Source: Bacillota bacterium (GTDB lineage: Bacteria > Bacillota_E > JAJZYS01 > JAJYTV01). Taken from it: DNA of 64,000 nt. Shown in pieces: positions 51,299 through 59,929 of the stretch. The stretch is taken from assembly GCA_021845645.1 (NCBI GenBank), contig JAJZVM010000010.1, forward strand, positions 1 to 64,000, in the 5' to 3' direction. Both the position numbers and the translations under genes were made by a program. Position 1 is the stretch's first letter, and each line of letters begins with the position of its first letter. Below the pieces are notes generated by a model. That model saw nothing but the letters and a program-made list of their open reading frames with translations. It was not told the DNA's origin and did no database searches.

Positions 51299-51772
51299 CT
51301 AGGCGAGAGTGAAGATCCACTCCTCGACCTCCTGCCCGCGCGCGAGCGCAAAGCCTATGTCCTCGCCGCAACGGACAAAGCCGCACTTTTCCAGGACGCG
51401 GATCGACGCGAGATTGTCCTTGGCGACCCTCGCATGAAGGGGCCGTAGAGGAACGTCGGCCAAAAACTGCTGCACAGCCGCCGTGGCGATGCCCCGCCGC
51501 CAGTGCGACCGCGCGATCCAGTAGCCGATCTCGCGCTCCCCCTCGCGTTCGTAGCAGACGATGTGGCCCACGAGGTCGCCGTCCGCCAGGACGGCCCGCT
51601 TGACGATCGCCCGGTCGCGCATGATCAGGCGCCAGCGCCGGTCGAAGGCTGCGCGGTCCTCGGGGTCCAGAGCCGCGAACGCCGCCATGCGGTTGGACTC
51701 CAGGTCCCGCTGATGCCCGAAGATGGCGTCGAGGTCTCTCACGTCCAGGTCGCGAAGTGCAATGCGGGCCAT
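51299..51772 (-). CDS. GNAT family N-acetyltransferase
   Basis: A 157-residue RimJ/RimL-type acetyltransferase: IALRDLDVRDLDAIFGHQRDLESNRMAAF at the N-terminus, HIVCYEREGEREIGYWIARSHWRRGIATAAVQQFL (acetyl-CoA binding R/Q-x2-G-x-A near residue 100) and NLASIRVLEKCGFVRCGED. ATG 51772 has GGAGG 7-12 bases upstream. It follows comB on the same strand by 85 bases. Substrate unknown. Confidence 0.85.
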   Translation of the reverse strand: MARIALRDLDVRDLDAIFGHQRDLESNRMAAFAALDPEDRAAFDRRWRLIMRDRAIVKRAVLADGDLVGHIVCYEREGEREIGYWIARSHWRRGIATAAVQQFLADVPLRPLHARVAKDNLASIRVLEKCGFVRCGEDIGFALARGQEVEEWIFTLA

Positions 51773-51857
51773 CCTCCACCGCCTCCTTGCATCCGTCCCG
51801 CACGCGCGACCGGGCAGGGCCCGGCGGCAGGAATCCCGCGACCCGGACTGGAAAGGC

Positions 51858-52577
51858 TCACGCGCGCCACGCGGTGAGCCTGCTCTTGTCTCGCCCGTCG
51901 CGCACCGGCAGGACCTGGGCCTGGCCGAGTCTTGCGGCGACGGCGATGTCCTGCGCGAAGCCCGCTGCGACCAGGCGCATGCCGTGCGGCGTGGTGGCCA
52001 GGGCCTGCGCCAGCCGCCGCCGCCGCGCCGCGAAGGCGGCGCAGGCCGTGAGCAGCAGGTCGTCGAGCTCGGCCTCCGGGACCAGGGAAGCGATCGCCCC
52101 CGCGGTGAGCGCGTCCTCGTACGAGAAGTGGCCGTCGGTGCCACTCATCACGATCAGGGCGTCTTCGGCGGCCTGCCCGAGCAGCCAAAGGGCGGCGAGC
52201 GGCGCCGTCGTCAGCGCGGCGAAGGCGACCGCGCGGGCGGGCCGCGCCTTGGCCAGGGCCAGCGTGCCGTTCGTCGTCGTGAGCACGACCTCGCGCCCGC
52301 GCACCAGGGCCGGGGCGTAGTCGCGCGGCGAGTTGCCCGCGTCGAATCCCGGCACCGCGCGCATGCCGCGCTCGCCGCCCAGGACGGCGCCGGGCAGGCG
52401 GTCGCGCAGGCGGAACGCCTCCTCGACGTCCCGCACCGGCCTCACCGCCATGGCGCCCGCCTCGAGCGCGGCCGCCGCCGTGGTGGCGGCGCGCAGGGTG
52501 TCGATCGCCACCACGGGCAGTCCCCTGGCCGCCGATGCTCCCAGCTCCTGCGCGGTCGCGAGTGCCCTGAGCCGCAA
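51858..52577 (-). CDS. comB: 2-phosphosulfolactate phosphatase (ComB family)
   Basis: A 239-residue ComB. VVAIDTLRAATTAAAALEAGA, LGGERGMRAVPGFDAGNSPRDY and VVLTTTNGTLALAKA are the family signatures. It dephosphorylates 2-phosphosulfolactate to sulfolactate, a step of coenzyme M synthesis in archaea and of sulfolactate storage in Bacillus spores (yitC). In this spore former the second role fits better, but no other sulfolactate genes are near. The TTG at 52577 is chosen because AAGGAG is 8 bases upstream; GTG 52586 sits against that site. Confidence 0.85.
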   Translation of the reverse strand: MRLRALATAQELGASAARGLPVVAIDTLRAATTAAAALEAGAMAVRPVRDVEEAFRLRDRLPGAVLGGERGMRAVPGFDAGNSPRDYAPALVRGREVVLTTTNGTLALAKARPARAVAFAALTTAPLAALWLLGQAAEDALIVMSGTDGHFSYEDALTAGAIASLVPEAELDDLLLTACAAFAARRRRLAQALATTPHGMRLVAAGFAQDIAVAARLGQAQVLPVRDGRDKSRLTAWRA

Positions 52578-52623
52578 CGAAACCACTCCTTGTGCCTAGC
52601 TCGCTGACGATGGGGGAGACATC

Positions 52624-53229
52624 TTGCCTTCACTCTACCTGATCCGGCACGGACGCACCGCATGGAACGCGCTCTGGCGCATCCAGGGGGAGACGGACGT
52701 CCCCCTCGACGACGAAGGCAGGCAGCAGGCCAAGGCGCTCGCCAGAGCCTTCAAGGACGTGCCGCTTGCCGCAGTGTATGCAAGCCCGCTCCAGCGCGCC
52801 GCCGAGACCGCGGCGGCGGTGGCCGCGGTCCACGGCCTGACGCTCCGCTTCGACGACCGTCTCAAGGAGCGCAACTGGGGCGCCTTCCAGGGGATGCGGC
52901 GGGAGGAGGCGGCGCGCCTCTACACCGCCGCCGAGGCGGCCCTGCGCAGCGACCCGCGGCAGGCCCGCCCGCCGGACGGCGAGAGTTACGAGGAGCTGAG
53001 CCGGCGCGCCGAGGCCGTCCTGCGCGAGATCGCCAGCCACGAGGAGGGAGCGGTCGCCGTCGTCTGCCACGGCGGCACGATCGTCGCGGGGATCATGGCG
53101 CTCCTCGGCCTCGACAGCTGGCCGCAGGTGCGCTTCGTGATCGAGAACGCGAGCATCTCTCTGCTCGATGTCAGAGAAGACGGGAGCGTGGTGACCCATT
53201 ACGTCAACCGACGCGATCACCTGGCTTGA
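52624..53229 (+). CDS. histidine phosphatase family protein (phosphoglycerate mutase-like)
   Basis: A 201-residue enzyme of the branch of RHG phosphatases. LYLIRHGRTAWNALWRIQGETDVPLDDEGRQQA gives the phosphorylated histidine (His9), YASPLQRAAETA the Arg, ERNWGAFQG the acid residue, and VAVVCHGGTIVAGIM the second histidine. Substrates in this group range from phosphoglycerate to alpha-ribazole phosphate and nucleoside monophosphates. TTG start with GGGGGAGA about 4 bases upstream. It overlaps the upstream part of the dinG reading frame. Confidence 0.88.
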   Translation: MPSLYLIRHGRTAWNALWRIQGETDVPLDDEGRQQAKALARAFKDVPLAAVYASPLQRAAETAAAVAAVHGLTLRFDDRLKERNWGAFQGMRREEAARLYTAAEAALRSDPRQARPPDGESYEELSRRAEAVLREIASHEEGAVAVVCHGGTIVAGIMALLGLDSWPQVRFVIENASISLLDVREDGSVVTHYVNRRDHLA

Positions 53230-53245
53230 CCGCCCCTTTGTCGCC

Positions 53246-55828
53246 GTGGACCTCGAGACGACCGGCTCGAGCCCGTCCCAGGACGCCATCGTTGAGATCG
53301 GCACCGCCCGCTTCGTCGGGGGTCAGGTGACGGAGGAATGGTCCACCTTCGTCGATCCCGGGCGCGCGATCCCGCCCTTCATCCGCCAGCTCACGGGCAT
53401 CGACGATGCGATGGTGCGCGGCGCCCCAAAGGTAGAGGAGGCCCTGGCGGGCCTGCGAGCCTTCGTCGGCGGGGATCTTCTCGTCGCGCACAACGCGCCG
53501 TTCGACCTCGGATTCCTCGTGGCCAACCACTGGGACAGAGCGCACCCCGTGCTGGACAGCCTCGATCTCTTCCGCCTCATGCACCCCGACGTGCCGAGCC
53601 ACGGGCTCGCCGCCGCCGCGACGCGCTACGGCCTTGCGTTCCGGCACCACCGCGCAGGCGAGGACGCACGCGTCACGGCGCAGCTCGTCGGCATCCTGCG
53701 CGACGAGCTGCGCCACGAGGAGCCTGCGCTGCTTGGCTTCGTCGCGCGCCTTTTGGACGGTCTCGAGGAGCCGCTGGCCGCCACGCTGCGCGCGGCCGCG
53801 CTCCTGCGCCCCAGCGCGGAGGTCTGGCAGCCTGCGCGACCCAGTTGGGAGTTCCCGCTGCCGGCCGCGCCGCGGCTGCCCGTCGACGCGCCCGCCGCGC
53901 TGGCGGACGGCAGCCCGCTGGTGCAGGCGCTCGGACTCGAGCGCCGCGAGAGCCAGCGCGAGCTTCTGGAGCTTGTGGACGAGACGCTGGAGGCGGGTGG
54001 CGTCCTGGTCGCGGAGGCACCGACCGGCACGGGCAAGAGCCTCGCCTACCTGCTGCCGGCCATGGCCTTCGCGCTGCGTCACGAGGCGAAAGTCGTCGTT
54101 TCGACGGGCACCAAGAACCTGCAGGACCAGCTGCTGCTGAAGGACCTGCCGTCGCTCATGGCGGCGACCGGCTGGCCCGTGCGCGTGCACCTCCTGAAGG
54201 GCCGCCAGAACTATCTCTGCCTCTGGCGCTGGGAGGGCGAGGTGGCCGGCAGCCTCGCGCAACTGCCAGGCGACGATCGCCTGCAGCTCGCCAAGGTGGC
54301 TTTCTGGCTGCACCGCACCGAGAGCGGGGAGCGCTCCGAGCTGCAGATCGACTCCGACCTCTGGTCCCGCCTCGAGGCGACCGCGGATGCCTGCAGCGGC
54401 GAGCGCTGCGCCCTCTACCGCGACTGCTACTTCTTCGCCGCACGCCGCAGGGCCGAGCTTGCGCACCTGATCGTCGTGAACCACGCCTTGCTGCTTTCGG
54501 ATGCCGCGAGCGGCCAGAGCGTCCTGCCGCCTTTCGAGCACCTGATCGTCGACGAGGCACACGGCCTCGACGGCGCCGCGACCGATCACCTCGGCGGCGA
54601 GCTCTCCTTGCGCGAACTGCGCAGGCGCGGGCAGCGCGCCGCCGCGTTGGGCGGCAGCCCCTGCCGCGACGCGCAGCGCAGCGTCCAGGAATATGCGCAG
54701 GCGGCCGTCGGAGCGGTGCGCACGCAGTTCCCGGGGCGGCGCGGCGCGCGCCTGAAGCCGGAATTCCTCGCGTCGTCGGCGGCGGGTCCGCTGCGCGACG
54801 CGCTCGCCGGCCTCGTGCTGGCGCTCTCGGACCTTGCCCGCGCGGCGGAGGGCGTGGCCACCGGGGCGGGGGAGCACCAGCAGGCGGAGCTGCACGCTCT
54901 CGGGGAGTCCGCACAGCGCGATGTCGCCACCTGCAACCGCATCCTCCTCGCCGACCCGGGCGAGGTGGTCTGGTGCGACCTCCCGGACCGCGACGAGCCG
55001 AGCTTCCACACGGCGCCGCTCTATCCCGGCGACCTCCTGCAGGAGACGCTCTTCGGCCGCCTGCAGGCTGTGGTGCTCACCTCGGCCACCCTGGCCGTGG
55101 GGGACGACTTCCGCTTCCTCCTGCAGCCGATCGGCCTCGCCGAGGACCCCCGCGTGCACCGCACGGTGCTGCCGACGCCCTTCTTCTTCCGCGACCAGTG
55201 CGCACTGCTCGTCCCGACCGATCTGCCCGACCCGAAGGATCCGAGCTTCGACAGCCGTGCGCAGGACGTCCTGCTGCAGGCGCTTGCCACCGCAGGCGGC
55301 CGCACGCTCGTGCTCTTCACCGCGCACCGCCAGCTGCGCGCCTTCGCAAGCGCCTTGCGCGAATCCCTGGAGGGCATCGGCCTGAAGCTGCTGGCGCAGG
55401 GCGTCGACGGGCCGCGCTCGCGCCTCCTCGACGCCCTGCGCCAGGACGAGCGCGTCGTCGTGTTCGGCGCGCAGAGCTTCTGGGAGGGGGTCGATGTGGT
55501 CGGACCGGCACTGGCGCTCGTCGTGCTCGTCAAGCTGCCGTTCCAGCCGCCGGACCGCCCGGTCTGGGAGGCGCGCCAGGAGGCGATCGAGGCCGAGGGC
55601 CGCTCCTCCTTCCACGAAATCAGCCTGCCCGACGCGGCGCTCCGTCTCAAGCAGGGCTTCGGCCGGCTGATCCGCTCGACGACCGACCAGGGGGTGGTGC
55701 TGGTCCTGGACCGCCGGCTCGCCACAGCCCGCTACGGAGGCTATCTCCTCGAGGCCCTGCCTGATGCCCAGCGCGTCATCGCGCCTGCCGAGGAGGTGCT
55801 CTCGCAGCTCGGCCGCTACCTGCCATAA
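53246..55828 (+). CDS. dinG: DinG-family helicase with N-terminal exonuclease domain
   Basis: An 860-residue protein with a DnaQ-like 3'-5' exonuclease domain (DLETTGSSPSQDAIVEIG; HNAPFDLGFLV; HRAGEDARVT, residues 1-160) and an XPD/DinG helicase. The helicase has APTGTGKSLAYLLPA (Walker A, near residue 258), iron-sulfur cysteines (NYLCLW ... CSGERCALYRDCYF), VDEAHGLD (Walker B), and QSFWEGVDVVGP with GFGRLIRSTTDQGVV motifs at the end. It resembles the DinG of Gram-positives. Homology (FVAVDLETT) starts before GTG 53246; the nearest frame has only ATT 53198 or ATC, so the start is uncertain. Confidence 0.9.
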   Translation: MDLETTGSSPSQDAIVEIGTARFVGGQVTEEWSTFVDPGRAIPPFIRQLTGIDDAMVRGAPKVEEALAGLRAFVGGDLLVAHNAPFDLGFLVANHWDRAHPVLDSLDLFRLMHPDVPSHGLAAAATRYGLAFRHHRAGEDARVTAQLVGILRDELRHEEPALLGFVARLLDGLEEPLAATLRAAALLRPSAEVWQPARPSWEFPLPAAPRLPVDAPAALADGSPLVQALGLERRESQRELLELVDETLEAGGVLVAEAPTGTGKSLAYLLPAMAFALRHEAKVVVSTGTKNLQDQLLLKDLPSLMAATGWPVRVHLLKGRQNYLCLWRWEGEVAGSLAQLPGDDRLQLAKVAFWLHRTESGERSELQIDSDLWSRLEATADACSGERCALYRDCYFFAARRRAELAHLIVVNHALLLSDAASGQSVLPPFEHLIVDEAHGLDGAATDHLGGELSLRELRRRGQRAAALGGSPCRDAQRSVQEYAQAAVGAVRTQFPGRRGARLKPEFLASSAAGPLRDALAGLVLALSDLARAAEGVATGAGEHQQAELHALGESAQRDVATCNRILLADPGEVVWCDLPDRDEPSFHTAPLYPGDLLQETLFGRLQAVVLTSATLAVGDDFRFLLQPIGLAEDPRVHRTVLPTPFFFRDQCALLVPTDLPDPKDPSFDSRAQDVLLQALATAGGRTLVLFTAHRQLRAFASALRESLEGIGLKLLAQGVDGPRSRLLDALRQDERVVVFGAQSFWEGVDVVGPALALVVLVKLPFQPPDRPVWEARQEAIEAEGRSSFHEISLPDAALRLKQGFGRLIRSTTDQGVVLVLDRRLATARYGGYLLEALPDAQRVIAPAEEVLSQLGRYLP

Positions 55829-55836
55829 TCGGACTT

Positions 55837-55860
55837 CCCCTGCATAGCCTCAGGCAGGGG
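55837..55860 (+). promoter_or_regulatory. hairpin overlapping the ribosome site of the next gene
   Basis: CCCCTGC (55837-55843) pairs with GCAGGGG (55854-55860), partly burying the AGGGGGTGG ribosome site before ATG 55871. It may terminate dinG or control translation of the next gene. Confidence 0.35.
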
Positions 55861-55870
55861 GTGGTGCAAG

Positions 55871-56245
55871 ATGGCTCCCGAAGGCGGCTTCGACGGCCTT
55901 TCGGTGCTGCGCGGCACGGGGGTAGGCGCGATGACCGCGGCCGCTCTGCTCCTGATCGCCTCGCTCGTGCTCTTCATCATGCAGGACTCGTCCAGCTTCG
56001 TACCGCTGGCCAGCGTGTCCGTCGCGTGGCTCTCCGTGCTCGCGAGCGGCGCCAGCGCCGCCAGGCGCGCGGGCAGGGCCGCGCTCTGGCACGGTGCCGC
56101 CGCGGGACTCCTGCTCTTCCTGGCGCTCTATCTGCTCGGCGTCCTCGCCTACGACCTGCCGCTGCGACCCTCCGGCCTGGCGCTTCGGGTCGTGCTGAGC
56201 CTCGTCGTGGGCGCCATTGGCGGCGTTCTCGGCCTCGCGCTCTAG
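55871..56245 (+). CDS. TIGR04086-type membrane protein
   Basis: A 124-residue membrane protein with four helices (residues 12-36, 43-62, 72-92 and 100-123). The pattern (a Gly-rich first helix, central ASGASAARRAGRAALWHGAAAGL and final VVGAIGGVLGLAL) resembles the TIGR04086/YrzE family of Bacillota. ATG 55871 with AGGGGG upstream. Function unknown. Confidence 0.65.
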   Translation: MAPEGGFDGLSVLRGTGVGAMTAAALLLIASLVLFIMQDSSSFVPLASVSVAWLSVLASGASAARRAGRAALWHGAAAGLLLFLALYLLGVLAYDLPLRPSGLALRVVLSLVVGAIGGVLGLAL

Positions 56246-56299
56246 CCGGGGCGTCTGAACCCGGGACTGCGGGGCAAGGCTGGCGGCGAGGTGATGTTC

Positions 56300-57451
56300 A
56301 TGCCGCCGATCGCCCTGATCTGGCTCATGCTGCTCGCGGCCCCCTTCACGCCGCTCGCGCCTGGCGTGCAGGGAAACGCCGTGGCAGCCCTGCAGACCGA
56401 ACTCACGCGCCTGCATCTCGATCCCGGACCGGTGGACGGACAGTACGGCCCGCAGACCGCGGCCGCCGTCAGCCGGCTCGAAGCCGAGGCGGGTCTGCCG
56501 GCCGACGGGCAGGCCGGCGCCGCGGTGCTCGGGGACATCGTCGCGAAGGTCGCCGCCTCGGCGCCGCTCCTCACGTCCGGCGACACGGGCCCCGCGGTGC
56601 GAGACCTTCAGGCGCTGCTGACCGCCGACGGCATCGCCGTCCAGGCGGACGGCGATTTCGGCCCGACGACACTGGCGGGAGTGCGCCAGATCCAGGCCAT
56701 GCGCGATCTCACGCAGGACGGGGTCGTCGGACCGGCAACCTGGTCCTCCCTCTTCGTGCGCAGCTACACCGTCCAGGCTGGCCAGACGATCGACGGGATC
56801 GCCCAGTCCCTGGGCCTGCCCGCGTCTGGCCTGCTCGCCGAGAACGGCGGCAGCAGCCTGATCGTCGCAGGCCAGCAGTTGCAGCTCGCGTATGCCGCAG
56901 TACCGCCAGCGGCGGTGCCCACGACCGCACCGAGCCCGTCGCCCGCTGCGCCCGCGTCCACCGGCAGCTCATCCACGGACAAGACGCCTGGCGGCGGGCA
57001 GGTCATCCCGGGCCGCACCCTGGCGCAGTGGGGAGGCGCGGGCACGCCGCAGCTGGGAGTCGTCGTGCTGGCGGAGGACCAGCCGAGCGCCCTCGCCCTG
57101 CGGCAGCTCATGCCGCCCGGCATGGTGCTCGCCCTCCCGCCCTCCCTCTACAGCCTTGGCGACGGCAGCGGCGTGCTGCTCGCGACGTCGCGGCTGCAGG
57201 ACGTCTCGCGCACCGGGGCGAAGGCCGTCCTCTGGCAGGGCCCGCTGTCCGCCAAGAACCTGCACCAGCTGACCGGTCGGCGCGTGACCGTGCTGATCGC
57301 GCAGTTGAAGGCACCTGCCGCGGCGCTCGCCGCCGCGACCGGCGGCAGCGTGCTCGCCGTGCCTGTGCGCCGGGGAGACCTGTCCGCCCTGACGAGCCTC
57401 GCGCAGGGACTCCAGCACGCAGGCTACCGCCTCGTGTCGCCCCTGCCGTAG
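56300..57451 (+). CDS. exported peptidoglycan-binding protein with LysM
   Basis: A 383-residue secreted protein. A signal peptide (MPPIALIWLMLLAAPFTPLA) precedes two peptidoglycan_binding_1 repeats (GNAVAALQTELTRLHLDPGPVDGQYGPQT, about residues 24-80, and GPAVRDLQALLTADGIAVQADGDFGPTT, about 93-150) and a LysM-like domain (YTVQAGQTIDGIAQSLG, about 155-198). A Pro/Ala/Ser linker follows, then 150 residues I do not recognise (LGVVVLAEDQPSALALRQLMPPG, VTVLIAQLKAPAAALAAATGGSVLA). ATG 56300 is chosen for GAGGTG 6 bases upstream. Confidence 0.75.
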   Translation: MPPIALIWLMLLAAPFTPLAPGVQGNAVAALQTELTRLHLDPGPVDGQYGPQTAAAVSRLEAEAGLPADGQAGAAVLGDIVAKVAASAPLLTSGDTGPAVRDLQALLTADGIAVQADGDFGPTTLAGVRQIQAMRDLTQDGVVGPATWSSLFVRSYTVQAGQTIDGIAQSLGLPASGLLAENGGSSLIVAGQQLQLAYAAVPPAAVPTTAPSPSPAAPASTGSSSTDKTPGGGQVIPGRTLAQWGGAGTPQLGVVVLAEDQPSALALRQLMPPGMVLALPPSLYSLGDGSGVLLATSRLQDVSRTGAKAVLWQGPLSAKNLHQLTGRRVTVLIAQLKAPAAALAAATGGSVLAVPVRRGDLSALTSLAQGLQHAGYRLVSPLP

Positions 57452-57501
57452 GCAGGGGCGGGGCGGGCGGGCGGCGAAGCGAGCCGCGGGGGTGGGGGCC
57501 G

Positions 57502-57972
57502 GTGGGACCCGAGGAGTTCGCGCGTCGCGCCGCCGCAGGCGGCTTCCGTCTCGATGTGCGCCAGCTCGCGGCCTCGACGCGCACGGCCGAGGACGCCGCG
57601 CGGGCGGTCGGCTGCAGCCAGCGGGAGATCGTGAAATCGCTCGTCTTCCTTGCGGACGGCGAGCCTGTCGTCATGCTGCAGCGCGGTGACCGCCGCGTCG
57701 ATCCCGAGCGGCTGCGGGCGGCGCTCGGCGCCCTGGAGGTGCGCCGGGCCGACGCCGACCGGGTCTATGCGGAGACTGGCTACGCCATCGGCGGCGTGCC
57801 GCCGTTCGGCCATGCGCGGCCTCTGCCGACGGTCCTCGACGCCTGCATCGCCGCCGATCCAGCGCTCTACGCGGCCGCAGGCGGTCCGTCGGCGCTCTTC
57901 GCGACGAGCGGCGACGATCTGCGCCGGGCCAGCCTGGCACACGTGGCCTGCTGCTGTGCCCGCGAGGCCTGA
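57502..57972 (+). CDS. YbaK/aminoacyl-tRNA deacylase
   Basis: A 156-residue YbaK/ProX-type editing protein. TAEDAARAVGCSQREIVKSLVFLADGEPVVMLQRGDRRVD places the catalytic lysine in IVKSLVF near residue 46, and GYAIGGVPPFGH is the family GxxxGGVPPxGH site. It hydrolyses mischarged aminoacyl-tRNA. GTG start 57502 is preceded by GGGGGTGGGGG. It overlaps the winged-helix gene by 1 base. Confidence 0.88.
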   Translation: MGPEEFARRAAAGGFRLDVRQLAASTRTAEDAARAVGCSQREIVKSLVFLADGEPVVMLQRGDRRVDPERLRAALGALEVRRADADRVYAETGYAIGGVPPFGHARPLPTVLDACIAADPALYAAAGGPSALFATSGDDLRRASLAHVACCCAREA

Positions 57973-59048
57973 TGACGGGCCTGGATCCTGAGCGCTTGCG
58001 GCGGCTGACGCTCGACCGCCAGCTCCTGCTGGCACGGCGGGACATACGGGCCGTCGACGCGCTGCGTCACCTCGGCGGCCTCAACGCGCAGCACCGCCGC
58101 TCGCCGTACATCGCGCTCTGGAGCCGTCTCAAGGGATTCCGGCGTGAGGAGCTCGAGACGGCGCTCGCCTCGGGCCAGGCCTGCAAGGCCACCTTGATGC
58201 GCGGCACCTTGCACCTTGTCGCCGACGACGACTATCCGCTCTTCTTTGCCGGGCTGGCCAAAGCCCGCCTGCGGGCCTTCCGCAGCTTCTTCCCGCAGGT
58301 CGCGCCGTCCATCCCGGAGGAACGCGTGCAGGCCGTCCTGCGCGACGCACTCCGGACGGCGCCCGTCGCGTTTCGCGATCTCGAGCGGCTGCTCGCGCCC
58401 GACTTCCCGGGCTGGCCCCTGGCGAGCCTCTCCTTCGCGGCCAAGGCTCTCGCGCCCATCGTCCAGCTGCCCCCCGCGGGGCATTGGCACGGCGGCGGCG
58501 CGCCGCTCTACGGCTGGGCGGGGCACGTCCCGGGCCCCGCGCGCGAGGCGGCGGAAGAATACCTGATGGAGCGCTACCTCGCCGCCTTCGGCCCTGCCAC
58601 GCTGCAGGACTTCGCCCAGTGGTCCGGCCTCGGCGTCGGCGAGGCGCAGGCGGTGCGCAAGCGCCTGGGCGACCGCCTGACCGGCAGCGGGCCTCTTCTC
58701 GACCTCTGGGCGCCTCCCGCCGCCGTCTTCGGAGAGGAACTGCCGGTGCGCTTCCTTGCGCGATGGGACAACCTGCTGCTCGCCTACCGTGACCGCTCGC
58801 GGCTGCTCGACCCCGACCTGCAGCAGCGGGTCGTGATGCGCGACGGGCGCGTGCTCGCCACCTTTCTCGTCGCGGGCCAGGTCGCGGGCACCTGGGACGT
58901 CGAGGAGACCGCCCGGCAGACGACCCTCGTGCTGCAGCCGCTACGCTCGCTGGCAGGGAGGTGGCGTGAGCAGCTGGCCCGGGAGGCCGAGGACCTCTGC
59001 CGCTGGCTCCGCCCGGACCGCCCAGCCGCGCTGCGGCTCGCGCAGTGA
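57972..59048 (+). CDS. winged helix DNA-binding protein (HTH_42/AlkX-type)
   Basis: A 358-residue protein of the winged-helix DUF1006/HTH_42 group. DIRAVDALRHLGGLNAQHRRSPYIALWSRLKGFRREELETAL (residues 24-65) and GQACKATLMRGTLHLVADDDYPLFF are the diagnostic parts. Later AGWAGHVPG and EYLMERYLAAFGPATLQDFAQWSGLG match the DNA glycosylase-like YcaQ/AlkX relatives. The ATG start shares its base with the YbaK stop. DNA repair of crosslinks is a known role in relatives, not shown here. Confidence 0.8.
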   Translation: MTGLDPERLRRLTLDRQLLLARRDIRAVDALRHLGGLNAQHRRSPYIALWSRLKGFRREELETALASGQACKATLMRGTLHLVADDDYPLFFAGLAKARLRAFRSFFPQVAPSIPEERVQAVLRDALRTAPVAFRDLERLLAPDFPGWPLASLSFAAKALAPIVQLPPAGHWHGGGAPLYGWAGHVPGPAREAAEEYLMERYLAAFGPATLQDFAQWSGLGVGEAQAVRKRLGDRLTGSGPLLDLWAPPAAVFGEELPVRFLARWDNLLLAYRDRSRLLDPDLQQRVVMRDGRVLATFLVAGQVAGTWDVEETARQTTLVLQPLRSLAGRWREQLAREAEDLCRWLRPDRPAALRLAQ

Positions 59049-59088
59049 CCAGGGGCAGCCCGCATCGCTGCGGGCTGCCCCTGGTCAC
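59045..59088. terminator. 20-bp perfect stem between convergent genes
   Basis: 59045-59064 is the exact reverse complement of 59069-59088, with loop TCGC. It overlaps the stop region of the winged-helix gene and lies 25 bases past the minus-strand gene end. No T-tract on either side. Confidence 0.6.
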
Positions 59089-59112
59089 CGTGCGCTGCCG
59101 GCTCCTGCCCTC

Positions 59113-59790
59113 CTAGTTGGAACTGGGCGCGGTGCCGCCCTGCGTGCCGCCCGCAGGCGGCGTTCCCCACGGCCCCGCGAACCCGCGGCCCATGCCGGCA
59201 CGCGTCACGAGCTGCTGGACCTCCGTCTGCAGCTTCTGTTCGCGGCTGGTCGCCTGCTGCTGCGTGAGGCGTCCGTCCGTCACGGCCTGCTGGATCTGCT
59301 GCTGCAAGGCCGCGGTGAGCGCGGCCTCCAGGCCCGCCACCGTCTTGCCGCTCAGGGACGAGGCGATGTCCGAGAGCGACTTGCCCGCCTGCAGGTCGCT
59401 CGCGATCTGCTGCGGCGTCAGTCCGAGGTAGGTCGCCGCCGCCTGCATGGCGGCCGGCCCGCCCGCCATCATCCTGCCGCCGCGGTGCATGCCGCCGAAT
59501 CCGGCGCCCAGCTTGCCGGACTTGATCGCGGCCTCCATCTTGGCCGCCTGCGCGGCCGTGAGCTTGCCCTGGCTCTCCATCTGCTGCACCTGGTCGAGGC
59601 GGGCTTGCTCTACCGCGCTCTCCAGGGTGCTCGTGGAGATGCCGAGGCGGCTCGCCACGTCGGAGATGAACGTGGCCGCCGGCGAGGTGCCCGAGGTGCC
59701 GCCCGATGCCGCGAACGCGGCGACGCCGCCGCCCACGAGGATCGGCAGGGCTACGAGCGCGCCGATCAGGAGATGCCTGCGTTGCACGTG
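59113..59790 (-). CDS. exported Ala/Gln-rich helical protein of unknown function
   Basis: A 225-residue protein I do not recognise. A twin basic start followed by a hydrophobic segment (RRHLLIGALVALPILVGGGVAAFA) looks like a signal or anchor. Two similar helical units follow: ISDVASRLGISTSTLESAVEQARLDQVQQM ... GKLTAAQAAKMEAAI, and LGLTPQQIASDLQAGKSLSDIAS ... DGRLTQQQATSREQKLQTEVQQL, with Met/Gly/His-rich and Pro/Gly-rich linkers (MHRGGRMMAGG; the C-terminus). The alternation resembles small repeated helical domains of spore or envelope proteins. GTG 59790 is chosen for AAGGGGG 8 bases upstream. Confidence 0.6.
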   Translation of the reverse strand, partial: HVQRRHLLIGALVALPILVGGGVAAFAASGGTSGTSPAATFISDVASRLGISTSTLESAVEQARLDQVQQMESQGKLTAAQAAKMEAAIKSGKLGAGFGGMHRGGRMMAGGPAAMQAAATYLGLTPQQIASDLQAGKSLSDIASSLSGKTVAGLEAALTAALQQQIQQAVTDGRLTQQQATSREQKLQTEVQQLVTRAGMGRGFAGPWGTPPAGGTQGGTAPSSN

Positions 59791-59886
59791 ATTCCCCCTT
59801 GCTCGGCCGGTTGATCCGGCCTGCACCGAGTATGGCCAGTATCCCTTGGACGACGCTTCGACGCGCGTTAATTTGCTCTAACGCAG

Positions 59887-59913
59887 GAAAACCGGCGGGG
59901 CTATCCCGCCGGT
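59887..59913 (-). terminator. Rho-independent terminator of the spore-protein gene
   Basis: Minus-strand stem ACCGGCGGG/CCCGCCGGT (59905-59913 with 59891-59899), 5-base loop, then TTTTCC. It is 17 bases past the stop of the gene at 59930. Confidence 0.65.
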
Positions 59914-59929
59914 TCGCTGCGCTGGTTGC

